From Methanobacteriota archaeon (GTDB lineage: Archaea; Methanobacteriota; Methanobacteria; Methanobacteriales; Methanobacteriaceae): DNA of 64,000 nucleotides. The stretch spans positions 62,001-126,000 of the forward strand of contig JAKQFA010000030.1 of assembly GCA_029556335.1 (NCBI GenBank), given 5' to 3'. Shown in pieces: positions 56,149 through 64,000 of the stretch (its first letter is position 1; each line of letters starts with the position of its first letter). The translations under genes and the position numbers were made by a program. The notes beneath the pieces are model-generated. The model was not told where the DNA came from. It made no database searches and saw only the letters and a list, made by a program, of their open reading frames with translations.

Positions 56149-57057
56149 ATGGAACTGGTCTTTCTGGGAACTTCATCCGCCATCCCCACCAACCACCGCA
56201 ACCACCCTGCCCTGGCTCTCAAGGCCTTTGGGGAGTTAATGCTCTTTGATTGTGGAGAGGGAACCCAGAGGCAGATGACCCGTATTCGTATGAGCCCCAT
56301 GAAGGTTAAGCGCATATTCATCACCCACCTGCATGGTGACCACTTCCTGGGACTCCCGGGGTTGATACAGTCCATGGCCTTCCGTGGACGTGAAGATCCT
56401 CTCTACATTTACGGGCCCAGCGGTACAGGGGATGTGGTGGAGAGTATAAAAAAATTAGGCTATTTTAGCCTCTCCTTCCCCATCATCACCCAGGAATTAT
56501 ATCAGGGAGTTTTCCTGGAGGAGGATAGTTACCGGATAAGTTGCTGTCCAGTGCAGCACTCGGTTTTAAACCTGGCCTACTCAGTGGAGGAGAGAAGAGC
56601 CCCCAAGTTTCTACGGGAAAAGGCCCTGGAACTGGGACTGACCCCTGGACCTGACTTTGGCAAACTGCAAAGAGGAACACCGGTTAAAGTGGGTGAACGC
56701 ACAATCCAGCCCCAAGACGTCCTGGGAAAAAAACGGAGAGGTCGGAAAATAGTCTATTCTGGTGATACCCGGGCTTGTAGAGAGATGGTTAACCTGGCGA
56801 AGGATGCAGATGTGCTCATCCACGAATCAACCTTCGATGCCAGTCAGGAAGAGAAGGCCCTGACTACTGGACATTCCACCTCCAAAAGTGCCGCCCGGGT
56901 GGCTGCTTTAGCCCGGGTGGGGAGGCTGATCTTAACCCACCTTAGCACCAGATACCGTGATGCCAAGAAGTTGGAAAAAGAGGCCTCTGAAATATTCCCG
57001 GAGGTAACTGTGGCAGAAGACTTTATGAGTGTGGAGGTTAAGCTTCGTGCAGATTGA
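56149..57057 (+). CDS. rnz: Ribonuclease Z (tRNA 3' processing)
   Basis: A 302-residue RNase Z that removes the 3' trailer from pre-tRNA. The zinc motif [13 protein letters not shown] gives H60, H62, D64 and H65; further ligands are in [15 protein letters not shown] and IHESTFDAS, and the PGCEGTQ-type loop and the LTHLSTRY end are typical. GGTG precedes ATG 56149 by 7 nt; a GTG at 56140 would add three residues. The 3' end carries the ribosome binding site of the next gene. Confidence 0.94.
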   Translation: MELVFLGTSSAIPTNHRNHPALALKAFGELMLFDCGEGTQRQMTRIRMSPMKVKRIFITHLHGDHFLGLPGLIQSMAFRGREDPLYIYGPSGTGDVVESIKKLGYFSLSFPIITQELYQGVFLEEDSYRISCCPVQHSVLNLAYSVEERRAPKFLREKALELGLTPGPDFGKLQRGTPVKVGERTIQPQDVLGKKRRGRKIVYSGDTRACREMVNLAKDADVLIHESTFDASQEEKALTTGHSTSKSAARVAALARVGRLILTHLSTRYRDAKKLEKEASEIFPEVTVAEDFMSVEVKLRAD

Positions 57058-57802
57058 TCCCATGTTAGAGAAGGTGATTTTCAGTGCCATCACCCTGATC
57101 GGGTCCTACATAACCTATGAGGTACTGTCTCACTTTATAAAAAGAATTGGAACCCGCCTGGAAATTGATTTAACAGTTATACAGGTTTTAAAAGAGATAT
57201 TCAAGTACACCATCATTGCCCTGGCTATAACCATCATTCTAAATACATGGGGAGTGAATATAGGCCCATTGATTCTCAGTTTGGGTATTGTAGGGATCGC
57301 AGTGGGTTTTGCTGCCAGGGATACTCTGTCAAACTTCATATCTGGTATGTTCATCCTGGCTGAGAAAAGCTTCCGGGTGGGGGATACCATTGAAATCACT
57401 GGGCAGAGGGGTAAGGTAAAGAAGATGGGCTTCCGGGTCACCACCATGACCACCCCGGACAACAAGGTCATCACCGTACCCAACTCCGCCTTTTCCAAGA
57501 GTCCCTACCTTAACTTCACCACCATGACAACACGGAGGGTGGACCTAAAAATCAACATTCCCTATTCACTTGATCTAGAGCAAGTAACCCCCACACTCTT
57601 AAATGCTGCGGGAAGCCTTCCCTGGGCCTGTCCCAAACCTAAACCAAAGATCCTTATTAAAGAACTTGATGATGCCGGGGTGAAGGCCACCCTGAGTGTC
57701 TGGACCACTAAACCCCAAAAGGTTGGTGAGTACAAAACCAAGCTGGCCCAGAGGGTGAAGGGTATTCTGGTGGAAGAACCAGAAGGCAAGGAAAAAAATT
57801 AA
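57047..57802 (+). CDS. mscS: Mechanosensitive ion channel, MscS family
   Basis: About 251 residues with three membrane helices ([65 protein letters not shown]); the last is the pore helix with the Ala/Gly pattern. The cytoplasmic beta domain has [22 protein letters not shown] and VPNSAF. It opens on osmotic downshock. I choose GTG 57047, with GGAGGT 8 nt upstream inside rnz; ATG 57062 lies behind the rnz stop. It overlaps rnz by 11 nt. Confidence 0.92.
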   Translation: MQIDPMLEKVIFSAITLIGSYITYEVLSHFIKRIGTRLEIDLTVIQVLKEIFKYTIIALAITIILNTWGVNIGPLILSLGIVGIAVGFAARDTLSNFISGMFILAEKSFRVGDTIEITGQRGKVKKMGFRVTTMTTPDNKVITVPNSAFSKSPYLNFTTMTTRRVDLKINIPYSLDLEQVTPTLLNAAGSLPWACPKPKPKILIKELDDAGVKATLSVWTTKPQKVGEYKTKLAQRVKGILVEEPEGKEKN

Positions 57803-57831
57803 AATCTCCTACGGATGAAGCAGGTGAGTTA

Positions 57832-58431
57832 ATGAAAAGATACAATATCTACTCCTTTTTGATCGTAGTAGCCTGTGTGGTTCTATCAGTGGGAATAGTA
57901 ATGGCAGCTTTCAGTCAGTACCAGGAGCTTCAAACAGCCCAGAAAAGTGTGAAAAACTACAAGGAAAGGATGAGTAATCCAGTTAATGCCCTGGATCCCA
58001 TCTCCTCGGTGGCTGGTTATCTGAACTACGATCTCATAATTCCCAAGCTGGGCATCATGTGCAACATCAGGGGAGACACGGTGAATGCGTACAACTCTGT
58101 TTACCATTATCCTGAGAGTGTTATGCCCGGTAAACCTGGAGAATGTGGATTATTAGGCCATAGAACTACTTACTCTGGACTATTCAGAAATATAAGTTCA
58201 CTGAAAGTGGGTGATGAAGTTATAATCCGGGATTACGTTCTGCACAAAAAATATGTCTACCAGGTGTCCTCCAATGGGGCTGATATTCGCTGGAACTACA
58301 AAAGTAATCCCATACGCTTTGCCCAGGAAGGTGAACCACGGCTGTTAATAATAACCTGTTATCCTCCCGGTAAAAAACAGGCCGCCTACATAATGCACTG
58401 CCAGATGGTCTCCAGTGGCAGCCTGAAATAG
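57832..58431 (+). CDS. Sortase family protein (class E-like) lacking the usual Arg
   Basis: A 199-residue sortase with an N-terminal signal anchor ([19 protein letters not shown]). The fold motifs [26 protein letters not shown] (catalytic His110) and [12 protein letters not shown] (catalytic Cys176) are clear. Sortases normally have Arg eight to ten residues after the Cys; here Ala and Lys181/Lys182 occupy the region, so the transpeptidase may be altered or use Lys. Archaeal sortases attach surface proteins. GGTGA lies 4 nt before ATG 57832. It lies 29 nt downstream of mscS. Confidence 0.82.
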   Translation: MKRYNIYSFLIVVACVVLSVGIVMAAFSQYQELQTAQKSVKNYKERMSNPVNALDPISSVAGYLNYDLIIPKLGIMCNIRGDTVNAYNSVYHYPESVMPGKPGECGLLGHRTTYSGLFRNISSLKVGDEVIIRDYVLHKKYVYQVSSNGADIRWNYKSNPIRFAQEGEPRLLIITCYPPGKKQAAYIMHCQMVSSGSLK

Positions 58432-58831
58432 GGTGTACATCCTGTTCCAAAAGTGATTACTTAGCACCTTTTTTTATTAGCACCCCAAAAGCTATGTTGT
58501 TGATAGAAGACAATATATATAATAAAAAACATTATTTTGTTGTGATGATAGTCCACTTTCTAGAATCTAACGAAAGAGTCCAGAGACCACACCAATGAAA
58601 TCATGTTACACGCTTAATTCCCCAGTGTGAAATACCGAATCATCATACAAGTATGGTAAAGGGATGGAAACATTTTTTTTAATACCAGAAGGTGGGTGGG
58701 GTATCAACATCATCTTATAAGTACTAGGAATATCAAAATATTAAGAAATAATATCCACTGGCACGTAGGGAGTGATTTTGGAATATCTTTCCCGTAAACA
58801 AAAAATGAAAAAAATATCTAGGGGATTTAAA
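58432..58831 (+). promoter_or_regulatory. Promoter region of the hydrogenase-V4R operon
   Basis: About 400 bases with no gene. A T-run at 58469-58475 is a likely terminator of the sortase transcript. A TATA-like CTTATAAGTA at 58714-58723 could start the hydrogenase operon at about 58745, giving a leader of some 85 nt. Another AT-rich AATATTAAGAAATAATAT at 58735-58752 is an alternative. Confidence 0.4.
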
Positions 58832-59083
58832 ATGGTGGAAATTGAAATCGACGAAGATGCATGTGTAGGGTGTGGTTCCTGTGTTGACGACTGTCCCAAC
58901 AACGTGTACCAAATGAATGAGGAAACGTGGAAAACCACAGTGGTCAATGCCGATGACTGTATGGCTTGCCTATCCTGCCATGAAATCTGTCCATCCCAGG
59001 CCATGACCCACCGTGACATACATGTTGCCAAGAGGTTGTACATCGACCGCAAGGTAAACGATGTCCTGGAGAAAATAATCTGA
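58832..59083 (+). CDS. Two-cluster 4Fe-4S ferredoxin
   Basis: An 83-residue ferredoxin with two cluster motifs [12 protein letters not shown] and [12 protein letters not shown]. The C-terminus [19 protein letters not shown] is helical and not part of the usual fold. GGGGAT lies 5 nt before ATG 58832, so I reject the longer frame from 58772. It is the first gene of the hydrogenase operon and presumably exchanges electrons with the hydrogenase small subunit. Confidence 0.92.
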   Translation: MVEIEIDEDACVGCGSCVDDCPNNVYQMNEETWKTTVVNADDCMACLSCHEICPSQAMTHRDIHVAKRLYIDRKVNDVLEKII

Positions 59084-59093
59084 GGGGATCAGC

Positions 59094-59648
59094 ATGGATA
59101 TGGAAATGGAAGAGATACGGGGAACATTCAAACCAGAGATCATTCCCCGAGAAACCGGAGGCAAAATTGGAGACTACGAAGCAGCACTGCATGTGCTTAT
59201 GAAGTTCGTGGGTTCCATGTCCAGTGCCCTGGAACAGGTGTCTGGAAGGGGGGCCAACGCCATTGTTTACCAGGCTGGGAAACGGATGGGTCATGATGCG
59301 GCTAAAATGCTGGAAAAAACTGATGACCTGGAAAAGGCCCTGAATGAAATGGGCGAAGTTTTAGGGGTGGAATTCTACTTTGAAATGTGGAAACCCAAAG
59401 GACAGGAAGGTTACACCATCGAAAGTGGGGATAAAACCGAGGTAAAACTTCTGTTCATGGACTGCGTTGTTCGACAAACACTGCGCAGAACAGGATTGCC
59501 ACAAAAAGGACCACTGTGCTATCTGCTCTACGGTTACATGGTGGGAGCGGTGGAAGAAGTGATGAGCATCAAGGGCAAACTGGACATAGACCATGTGGGG
59601 CCCAATGCCTGTCTTAAAACCCTGACCATCAAATGGGGTGGTAAATAA
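59094..59648 (+). CDS. V4R (4-vinyl reductase) domain protein in a hydrogenase operon
   Basis: A 184-residue protein with a V4R-like alpha/beta domain at residues 20-184: [38 protein letters not shown], the typical [19 protein letters not shown] and the Cys-containing end [16 protein letters not shown]4R domains bind hydrophobic ligands or metals in bacteriochlorophyll synthesis (BchJ), in CO dehydrogenase-linked proteins and in sensors. ATG 59094 follows GGGGAT by 4 nt. The stop overlaps the small-subunit ATG (TAATG), so a structural or maturation role in this hydrogenase is likely but unproven. Confidence 0.72.
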   Translation: MDMEMEEIRGTFKPEIIPRETGGKIGDYEAALHVLMKFVGSMSSALEQVSGRGANAIVYQAGKRMGHDAAKMLEKTDDLEKALNEMGEVLGVEFYFEMWKPKGQEGYTIESGDKTEVKLLFMDCVVRQTLRRTGLPQKGPLCYLLYGYMVGAVEEVMSIKGKLDIDHVGPNACLKTLTIKWGGK

Positions 59649-60559
59649 TGGTAACCATTGCCTTAGAAACACTGGCCAGTTGTTCTGGCTGTGAAATATC
59701 AATTTTGGATCTGCATGAAGACTTACTCAAACTCCTGGAGAAAGCAGAACTGGTTTACGCACCAGTTTTGATGGATGTCAAGGAGTTACCAGATAACATC
59801 GATATTGCCATTGTATCCGGTTCAGTTAGAAATGAGGAAAACAAGGAAAGGTTGGAAGAGTTAAGGACAAAATCTAGCATCCTAATTGCCTACGGTACCT
59901 GCGCCTGCTATGGAGGTATCACCGGGATGGCTGACCTTTACACCAGGGATGAGGTAACTTCCCGCACCTACTCAGACAACCCCAGTACTGAATCCGCCCC
60001 TCTGCCCAATGAAGTGGTGCCGGAACTCTTAAGCATTGTCCACCCTGCTGCGGACTTCACTGAAATCGATGGTTTCATACCAGGCTGCCCCCCTAAGGAA
60101 CAGTTAACTGGAGATATTCTGATACCACTAATAAACAATGAAGCACCAGATGTTCCTAAAAAGAGTGTTTGCGCTGATTGCCAGCGGGAAATGGAACACG
60201 TGGAATACGATAAGATACACCGCCGGGTGGAAGGATCACCCGAGGATGGTAAATGTTTCCTGTCACAGGGGTACGTCTGTTTGGGTTCAGTCACCCTGGG
60301 ACGCTGCGGCGGATTGTGTACGGACGCTGGTGTTCCCTGCCATGGTTGTGGGGGTCCATCCCTAGACGTGCTGAGAGAGCCCAGTCATGACATCTACAAC
60401 GGAGTTATTAAGAGGATTGCTCACCTATCCAACATGCCCGAAAAAGATGTTGAAAAACAGATGTACGATCTGGGGCACGTGATATACGGATTTGTTATAG
60501 GAAGTACCATCATGGAGGACAAGCTGGTTTCAAAGATACCCCAGCTTGTGAAAAAGTAG
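59648..60559 (+). CDS. [NiFe] hydrogenase small subunit (MvhG-like)
   Basis: A 303-residue electron-transfer subunit. The N-terminal proximal-cluster motif is C12xxC15 (LASCSGCEI), with further ligands in [10 protein letters not shown] and PGCPPKEQL. The C-terminal half has more cysteines (CADC, GKCF, YVCLG, GRCGGLC, PCHGCGG), which hold two more 4Fe-4S clusters, as in MvhG. It starts overlapping the V4R stop and ends 9 nt before the large subunit start. It accepts electrons from the [NiFe] site and passes them to the ferredoxin or to a partner not encoded here. Confidence 0.9.
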   Translation: MVTIALETLASCSGCEISILDLHEDLLKLLEKAELVYAPVLMDVKELPDNIDIAIVSGSVRNEENKERLEELRTKSSILIAYGTCACYGGITGMADLYTRDEVTSRTYSDNPSTESAPLPNEVVPELLSIVHPAADFTEIDGFIPGCPPKEQLTGDILIPLINNEAPDVPKKSVCADCQREMEHVEYDKIHRRVEGSPEDGKCFLSQGYVCLGSVTLGRCGGLCTDAGVPCHGCGGPSLDVLREPSHDIYNGVIKRIAHLSNMPEKDVEKQMYDLGHVIYGFVIGSTIMEDKLVSKIPQLVKK

Positions 60560-60568
60560 GTGATGATC

Positions 60569-62020
60569 ATGAAGAATATCGAAATAAGTCCGGTTACACG
60601 TATTGAAGGACATGCCAAAATCACCGTGCAAGTGGATGATGGAGGGAACGTGGTTGATGCCCACTTCCACGTGATGGAGATCCGTGGATTTGAAAAATTC
60701 CTGGAGGGCGCTGCCGTTGAAGAAGCACCACGTATCACTCCCCGTATCTGCGGTATATGCCAAACCTCCCACCATCTTGCATCGGCCAAGGCTAATGACC
60801 AGATATTTGGTCTGGAGCCACCGGAAACTGCTAAAAAGTTAAGGGAACTCATGCTACTGGGACAATTCATTCACTCCCATTCTCTTCACTTCTACTTTTT
60901 AGGCGCCCCGGATCTGGTGATGGGACCTGAATCTGACCCCGCCATGCGGAACGTCCTGGGGATCCTTAAGACCAACCCCGAATTGGCTTCTATGGCCATC
61001 CAGACCAGAAAAATTGGGCAGGAAATCACAGCAGTGGTGGGTGGGAAACCCATCAGTCCTGTAACTGCCGTGCCTGGAGGACAATCCAAGGGATTGACCT
61101 CAGAGCAACAGGTTGATTTATTGTCGAAAGCCAAAGATGCAGTGGAACTTGTGGAAAAAGGGGTTGAAGTAACTAAACCATTATTTGAACAGTATGGTGA
61201 AGCAATTGAACTACTTGGACCAATAGAAACATATTTTGGAGCCTTGAGCAGGAATGGCGGCGATATCAGCCTATATGATGGGGATGTTAAGGTTATTGAC
61301 GCTGCTGGTAACCTTGTGCACCAGTTTGGTTCCTCGGACTATCTGGAATACATCGAAGAGAAAGTCCAGCCCTGGTCTTACCTGAAATTTCCCTACCTGA
61401 AGCAGATAGGGTTCCCCCAGGGCAACTACCGGGTAGGACCCTTAGCCCGGTTAAATGTGGTTGATTCTGTTCCCACCGAGAAAGCCTCAGAACTCTTTGC
61501 TGAATACAAAGAAAAATATGGAATAGCCCAAAACCCATTGCTTTACCACTACGCTCGCCTCATAGAGCTCATGTACGCTTCTGAAAGGGCGGTTCAACTG
61601 TTAGAAGACGATTCCATTACAAGTACCGATATCCGCCAGAATTTGACCGAAGAACTGATGACCAAAGAAGAGGCCCAAGAATCCGGTGAAACCAGGCGAG
61701 GGGTGGGAATGATCGAAGCCACCCGGGGCACACTTATTCACGACTATGAAACTGATGGTGCTGGTTACATTACCCGTGCCAACCTCATCGTGTCCACGGG
61801 TCAGAACAACCTTTCCATGGATATTGGTGTGCGGGAAACAGCTAAGAAAATGATTCACGGCGACGAGATATCGGAGGGTCTGAAAAACCAGTTGGAGATG
61901 ATTGTTCGGGCCTACGATCCCTGTCTGAGTTGTGCCACCCATGCTATTGATGGAAGTTCACCACTGGAAGTGGAAATCTACAACTTGGAAGGGCAGTTAA
62001 TCAGCAAACAGATGATTTAA
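60569..62020 (+). CDS. [NiFe] hydrogenase large subunit (MvhA-like, group 3)
   Basis: A 483-residue catalytic subunit. The four Ni-Fe ligands are in PRICGIC (C61, C64, with H68) and DPCLSCATH (C452, C455, H458). The 25-residue C-terminal tail after H458 would be cut off by a maturation endopeptidase. The N-terminus [13 protein letters not shown] and the REFEK-type FEKFLEG segment match F420-nonreducing hydrogenase MvhA. GGTGAT 4 nt before ATG 60569 decides the start over GTG 60560 and ATG 60563. No mvhD or polyferredoxin gene follows; a T-rich terminator does. Confidence 0.92.
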   Translation: MKNIEISPVTRIEGHAKITVQVDDGGNVVDAHFHVMEIRGFEKFLEGAAVEEAPRITPRICGICQTSHHLASAKANDQIFGLEPPETAKKLRELMLLGQFIHSHSLHFYFLGAPDLVMGPESDPAMRNVLGILKTNPELASMAIQTRKIGQEITAVVGGKPISPVTAVPGGQSKGLTSEQQVDLLSKAKDAVELVEKGVEVTKPLFEQYGEAIELLGPIETYFGALSRNGGDISLYDGDVKVIDAAGNLVHQFGSSDYLEYIEEKVQPWSYLKFPYLKQIGFPQGNYRVGPLARLNVVDSVPTEKASELFAEYKEKYGIAQNPLLYHYARLIELMYASERAVQLLEDDSITSTDIRQNLTEELMTKEEAQESGETRRGVGMIEATRGTLIHDYETDGAGYITRANLIVSTGQNNLSMDIGVRETAKKMIHGDEISEGLKNQLEMIVRAYDPCLSCATHAIDGSSPLEVEIYNLEGQLISKQMI

Positions 62021-62024
62021 GGAA

Positions 62025-62054
62025 TTTTTAATTCTTTCCCTTTTTTCTTTTTAT
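62025..62054 (+). terminator. T-rich terminator of the hydrogenase operon
   Basis: Several T runs (5, 6 and 5 residues) within 30 bases directly behind the large-subunit stop fit archaeal termination. Confidence 0.45.
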
Positions 62055-62129
62055 TTGCCTGGCAAGTCTGCAGCATTTAATCCACTTCGTCTGTAATGTA
62101 TTTATATGTACTGAATCGTAACTATATAC

Positions 62130-62267
62130 ATGGCGAAGAAGAGTGTCTACATCCGACTGGAGCCGGAGTACGTGCAAAGGATAGATGAGCTGGCCCAGAA
62201 GCAGGACCGTTCCAGATCATACATAATGCGGCAATTAGTAATAAAAGGGCTGGGAAAGATGAAGTAA
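62130..62267 (+). CDS. 45-residue ribbon-helix-helix (CopG/Arc-type) regulator
   Basis: A tiny protein with the RHH pattern: strand KSVYIRLEPEYV, helix QRIDELAQKQ, turn DRSRSY, helix IMRQLVIKGLGK. These proteins bind DNA as dimers and often control their own promoter or act as antitoxins. ATG 62130 lies about 26 nt behind the TATA box TTTATATGTA (62101-62110), so the mRNA may be leaderless. No toxin gene is next to it. Its role may concern the hydrogenase operon upstream or itself. Confidence 0.72.
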   Translation: MAKKSVYIRLEPEYVQRIDELAQKQDRSRSYIMRQLVIKGLGKMK

Positions 62268-63220
62268 TACTTTATAAGTATTTAATAATATTTAGTTTCT
62301 AGTCACTGATTTATGTGGGAAACAGGCATAACTAGTATTACTTTTAGCATTTTTACTAAGCCCCTATGGTGTATCCCACCTTTATGGGAGAAATAAAGAG
62401 TAAAGTATATGCCAAGCCCCTGGAAACTGGTTTTTACCTACAGTCCCCCAGTAAATGAGATTGAAGCTGTCCCATTTAGATTGGTTTTCAATCTTCATGG
62501 TAACGTGACACCCCACATGAACCAATTCCTAGCCCGTAAAATCGAACCCGAACACGTATTTTTTGGTTCCAGTGGTGTGAACGTAGCGTCCCTGGAAGGA
62601 ACTGAACACTATTTCCGGTGGGAACCCTTTCAAGAATTATGAAGCCTTCCGAGGAGTTAGTATAGAATCTTTACCCGGAGAATGGTCTCTTTTCTGGTCT
62701 GAACTGGATGATATTGGATTCTGGGAATGGTAAAACCTGTACTATTCCTTCGAGGATATGTTTGTGGATGGTCAAATTCTTAACCACATTGCCTTTAATT
62801 GGTAGGGATGGATTGACCAGTTGCTGGTGTAACGCTCCAGACATAGGAGAATTCCTACCAGGCCCTGCAAGACTTAGCTGACTTGGATTTCCAAGATCCC
62901 AGTGGGGTGGATTGGACAACATTCCATGATAACCCCTGGTACAATATAAGTAAGGTTATTATCTAAAATGCACTTCTTTACATCCTCGTAATAAATTATG
63001 GGTGGAAATGTTTTTTTAAAAAAGATTTTAGCTTCGAATCACTGGCAGATCCCCGAGTCGATAATATCCCATGCACCGTTACAGTAATTCCCTTTGCCCG
63101 GTTTTTAATCATTAAATAAATCCTTCATCATTCAATTATTTAGCTTGCAGGCCTCTATTTTCAGGATGTGAGTGTAAGATTATATTTGGTTACCAAACCT
63201 AAACATAAATGGTGATCCAA
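62268..63220. other. Region with decayed coding remnants
   Basis: About 950 bases without an intact gene. On the plus strand a 77-codon frame at 62409-62642 (WKLVFTYSPPVNEIEAVPF...) has no ribosome site. Behind it, in changing frames, come tryptophan-rich pieces such as GEWSLFWSELDDIGFWEW (about 62676-62729) and DFQDPSGVDWTTFHDNPWYN (about 62884-62943). These pieces look like remnants of one or two small Trp-rich proteins interrupted by stops. The last 250 bases are AT-rich promoter DNA of the following gene. Confidence 0.35.
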
Positions 63221-64000
63221 GTGAAAATAATTCCCCTGGCCTTTGAGAGCTTCGGTGTTCGTTCCATGGCCACCTATGTGGAAACGGATCAGAAGATACT
63301 CATCGACCCCGGAACATCCTTAGGGCCCAAAAGGTTTGGATTTCCCCCCTGGAAGACCGAGTTAGAAGCATTGTACCATACCCGGGCCCAGATACAGGAA
63401 CACGCTGGGAAGGCCGATATCGTGACCATCAGCCACTACCACCATGATCATTTCACACCCTTCCAGGTGGGAAAGTATCTGGACTCCAACCCCCAATACG
63501 CGGCCCAGATCTACCATGACAAGCAACTGTTCATAAAAGATCCCACCAACAAGATTAACCAGAATCAGAAAAAAAGGGCCCGAAGTCTCCTGAAGAACCT
63601 GGTGAACAGTAAGATATCCTACGCTGATGGCCGGTCTTTTCAGGTGGGGGAGACCCTCCTAAAATTCTCAGATCCCCTCCCCCACGGCCCCGAAGGTAGC
63701 AGGTTGGGTTACTTAGTCACTCTCACCATCAGCTGGGGCGATGAGACCTTTATGCACGCTTCAGACGTGCAGGGACCTATATTCAAGGGGACCCGGGATT
63801 ACATAGTCCAGGAAAGGCCGGACACCCTCATCATCAGTGGTCCTCCCATCTACCTGGTGGGCTTCGCCCTTGAAGATAAGGACCTGGATATGGCCCGAGA
63901 AAATCTTATTAAAATCGTCGAAGAGGTGCCCCGGGTGGTGGTGGATCATCATCTCTTAAGGGATCTGCGCTATGCCCAGTTCCTGGAATCATTGAGAAAA
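63221..64000 (+). CDS. UPF0282-type metallo-beta-lactamase-fold hydrolase, 3' end cut
   Basis: The first 260 codons are present in one open frame to the window end. The zinc motif [10 protein letters not shown] and the N-terminal [20 protein letters not shown], plus a late VDHHLL, are typical for the archaeal UPF0282 family of metallo-beta-lactamase-like proteins, whose substrate is unknown. I choose GTG 63221 because GGTGAT lies 4 nt upstream; ATG 63209 would include this site. Confidence 0.85.
   Translation, partial: MKIIPLAFESFGVRSMATYVETDQKILIDPGTSLGPKRFGFPPWKTELEALYHTRAQIQEHAGKADIVTISHYHHDHFTPFQVGKYLDSNPQYAAQIYHDKQLFIKDPTNKINQNQKKRARSLLKNLVNSKISYADGRSFQVGETLLKFSDPLPHGPEGSRLGYLVTLTISWGDETFMHASDVQGPIFKGTRDYIVQERPDTLIISGPPIYLVGFALEDKDLDMARENLIKIVEEVPRVVVDHHLLRDLRYAQFLESLRK

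Noticed and set aside
1..64000. tRNA, rRNA, CRISPR arrays, insertion sequences or prophage
   Set aside because: Reading the intergenic regions I saw no cloverleaf-type TPsiC sequence, no regularly spaced repeats and no transposase, integrase or phage genes.

Overview
The window reads as chromosomal DNA of a hydrogenotrophic methanogen of the order Methanobacteriales, most likely the genus Methanobacterium. The support is gene content: a methanogenesis-marker (mmp) cluster, the thiol:fumarate reductase subunit TfrB, an F420H2 oxidase (FprA), an Mvh-like [NiFe] hydrogenase, SepF with MinD-type ATPases, archaeal-type GlyRS, NOB1, RNase Z, and many archaeal DUF families. The genus is inference. 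Translation starts show a consistent archaeal Shine-Dalgarno pattern (GGAGG, or GGTGAT followed by about 4 nt and the start). I used it to correct several starts, including GTG and TTG. No tRNA, rRNA, CRISPR array, insertion sequence or prophage was seen.

Layout. 0-4.6 kb (minus): mmp5 (cut by the edge), DUF2111, mmp6, mmp3, mmp2, DUF2117, a tightly packed operon connected with methyl-coenzyme M reductase (MCR) biogenesis or activation. 4.7-7.2 kb: nob1, moaB, pyrE with a 48-codon zinc-finger gene coupled upstream, PRC-barrel. 7.4-9.3 kb: Na+/solute symporter plus small accessory subunit. 9.5-17.3 kb: NUDIX, a BPL_N/GATase1-like secreted protein, P-type H+-ATPase, a bacterial-type LonA, an ArsR regulator with a perfect operator palindrome. 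17.45-22 kb: a candidate structured ncRNA, an orphan 98-aa gene and a two-component island (PAS fragment, multi-PAS histidine kinase, CheY-like regulator, receiver-PAS protein). 22-31.5 kb (minus): DUF488, a DUF6448/NapH-like cassette, an atypical radical SAM protein, DUF5518, FprA, a cupin, a metallo-beta-lactamase hydrolase and a second symporter closely related to the first.

31.7-37.2 kb: PsbP-like lipid-anchored or membrane protein, then aryl-CoA metabolism (paaK-ACT facing PepSY and iorB-iorA). 37.4-46.2 kb: two metalloproteases, tfrB, a housekeeping run (trmJ, DUF1512, dcd, glyS), TatD. 46.3-52 kb: a minus-strand operon DUF1611-sepF-DUF2226-minD-minD-pfkB, divergent from a roadblock/LC7 gene, which looks like a cell-division or positioning locus. 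52-58.4 kb: 2-phosphoglycerate kinase-like, ZPR1, a histone-fold/coiled-coil protein with an acidic tail, nadC, a decayed serine hydrolase, rnz, mscS, sortase. 58.8-62 kb: ferredoxin, V4R protein, hydrogenase small and large subunits. 62-64 kb: a tiny ribbon-helix-helix gene, a decayed region, and the start of a UPF0282 metallo-hydrolase.

How it fits together: MCR assembly factors, an electron-handling hydrogenase, TfrB (which regenerates the CoM-CoB heterodisulfide) and FprA (oxygen removal) are core methanogen energy and stress functions. The symporters, H+-ATPase and MscS handle ions and solutes. The most unusual items are the V4R-hydrogenase operon, the structured RNA with an anti-SD-like loop near 17.5 kb, the SepF/MinD/DUF1611 operon with one MinD carrying Arg in place of the P-loop Lys, a probable AUA start codon at 11.4 kb, and the histone-like coiled-coil protein.
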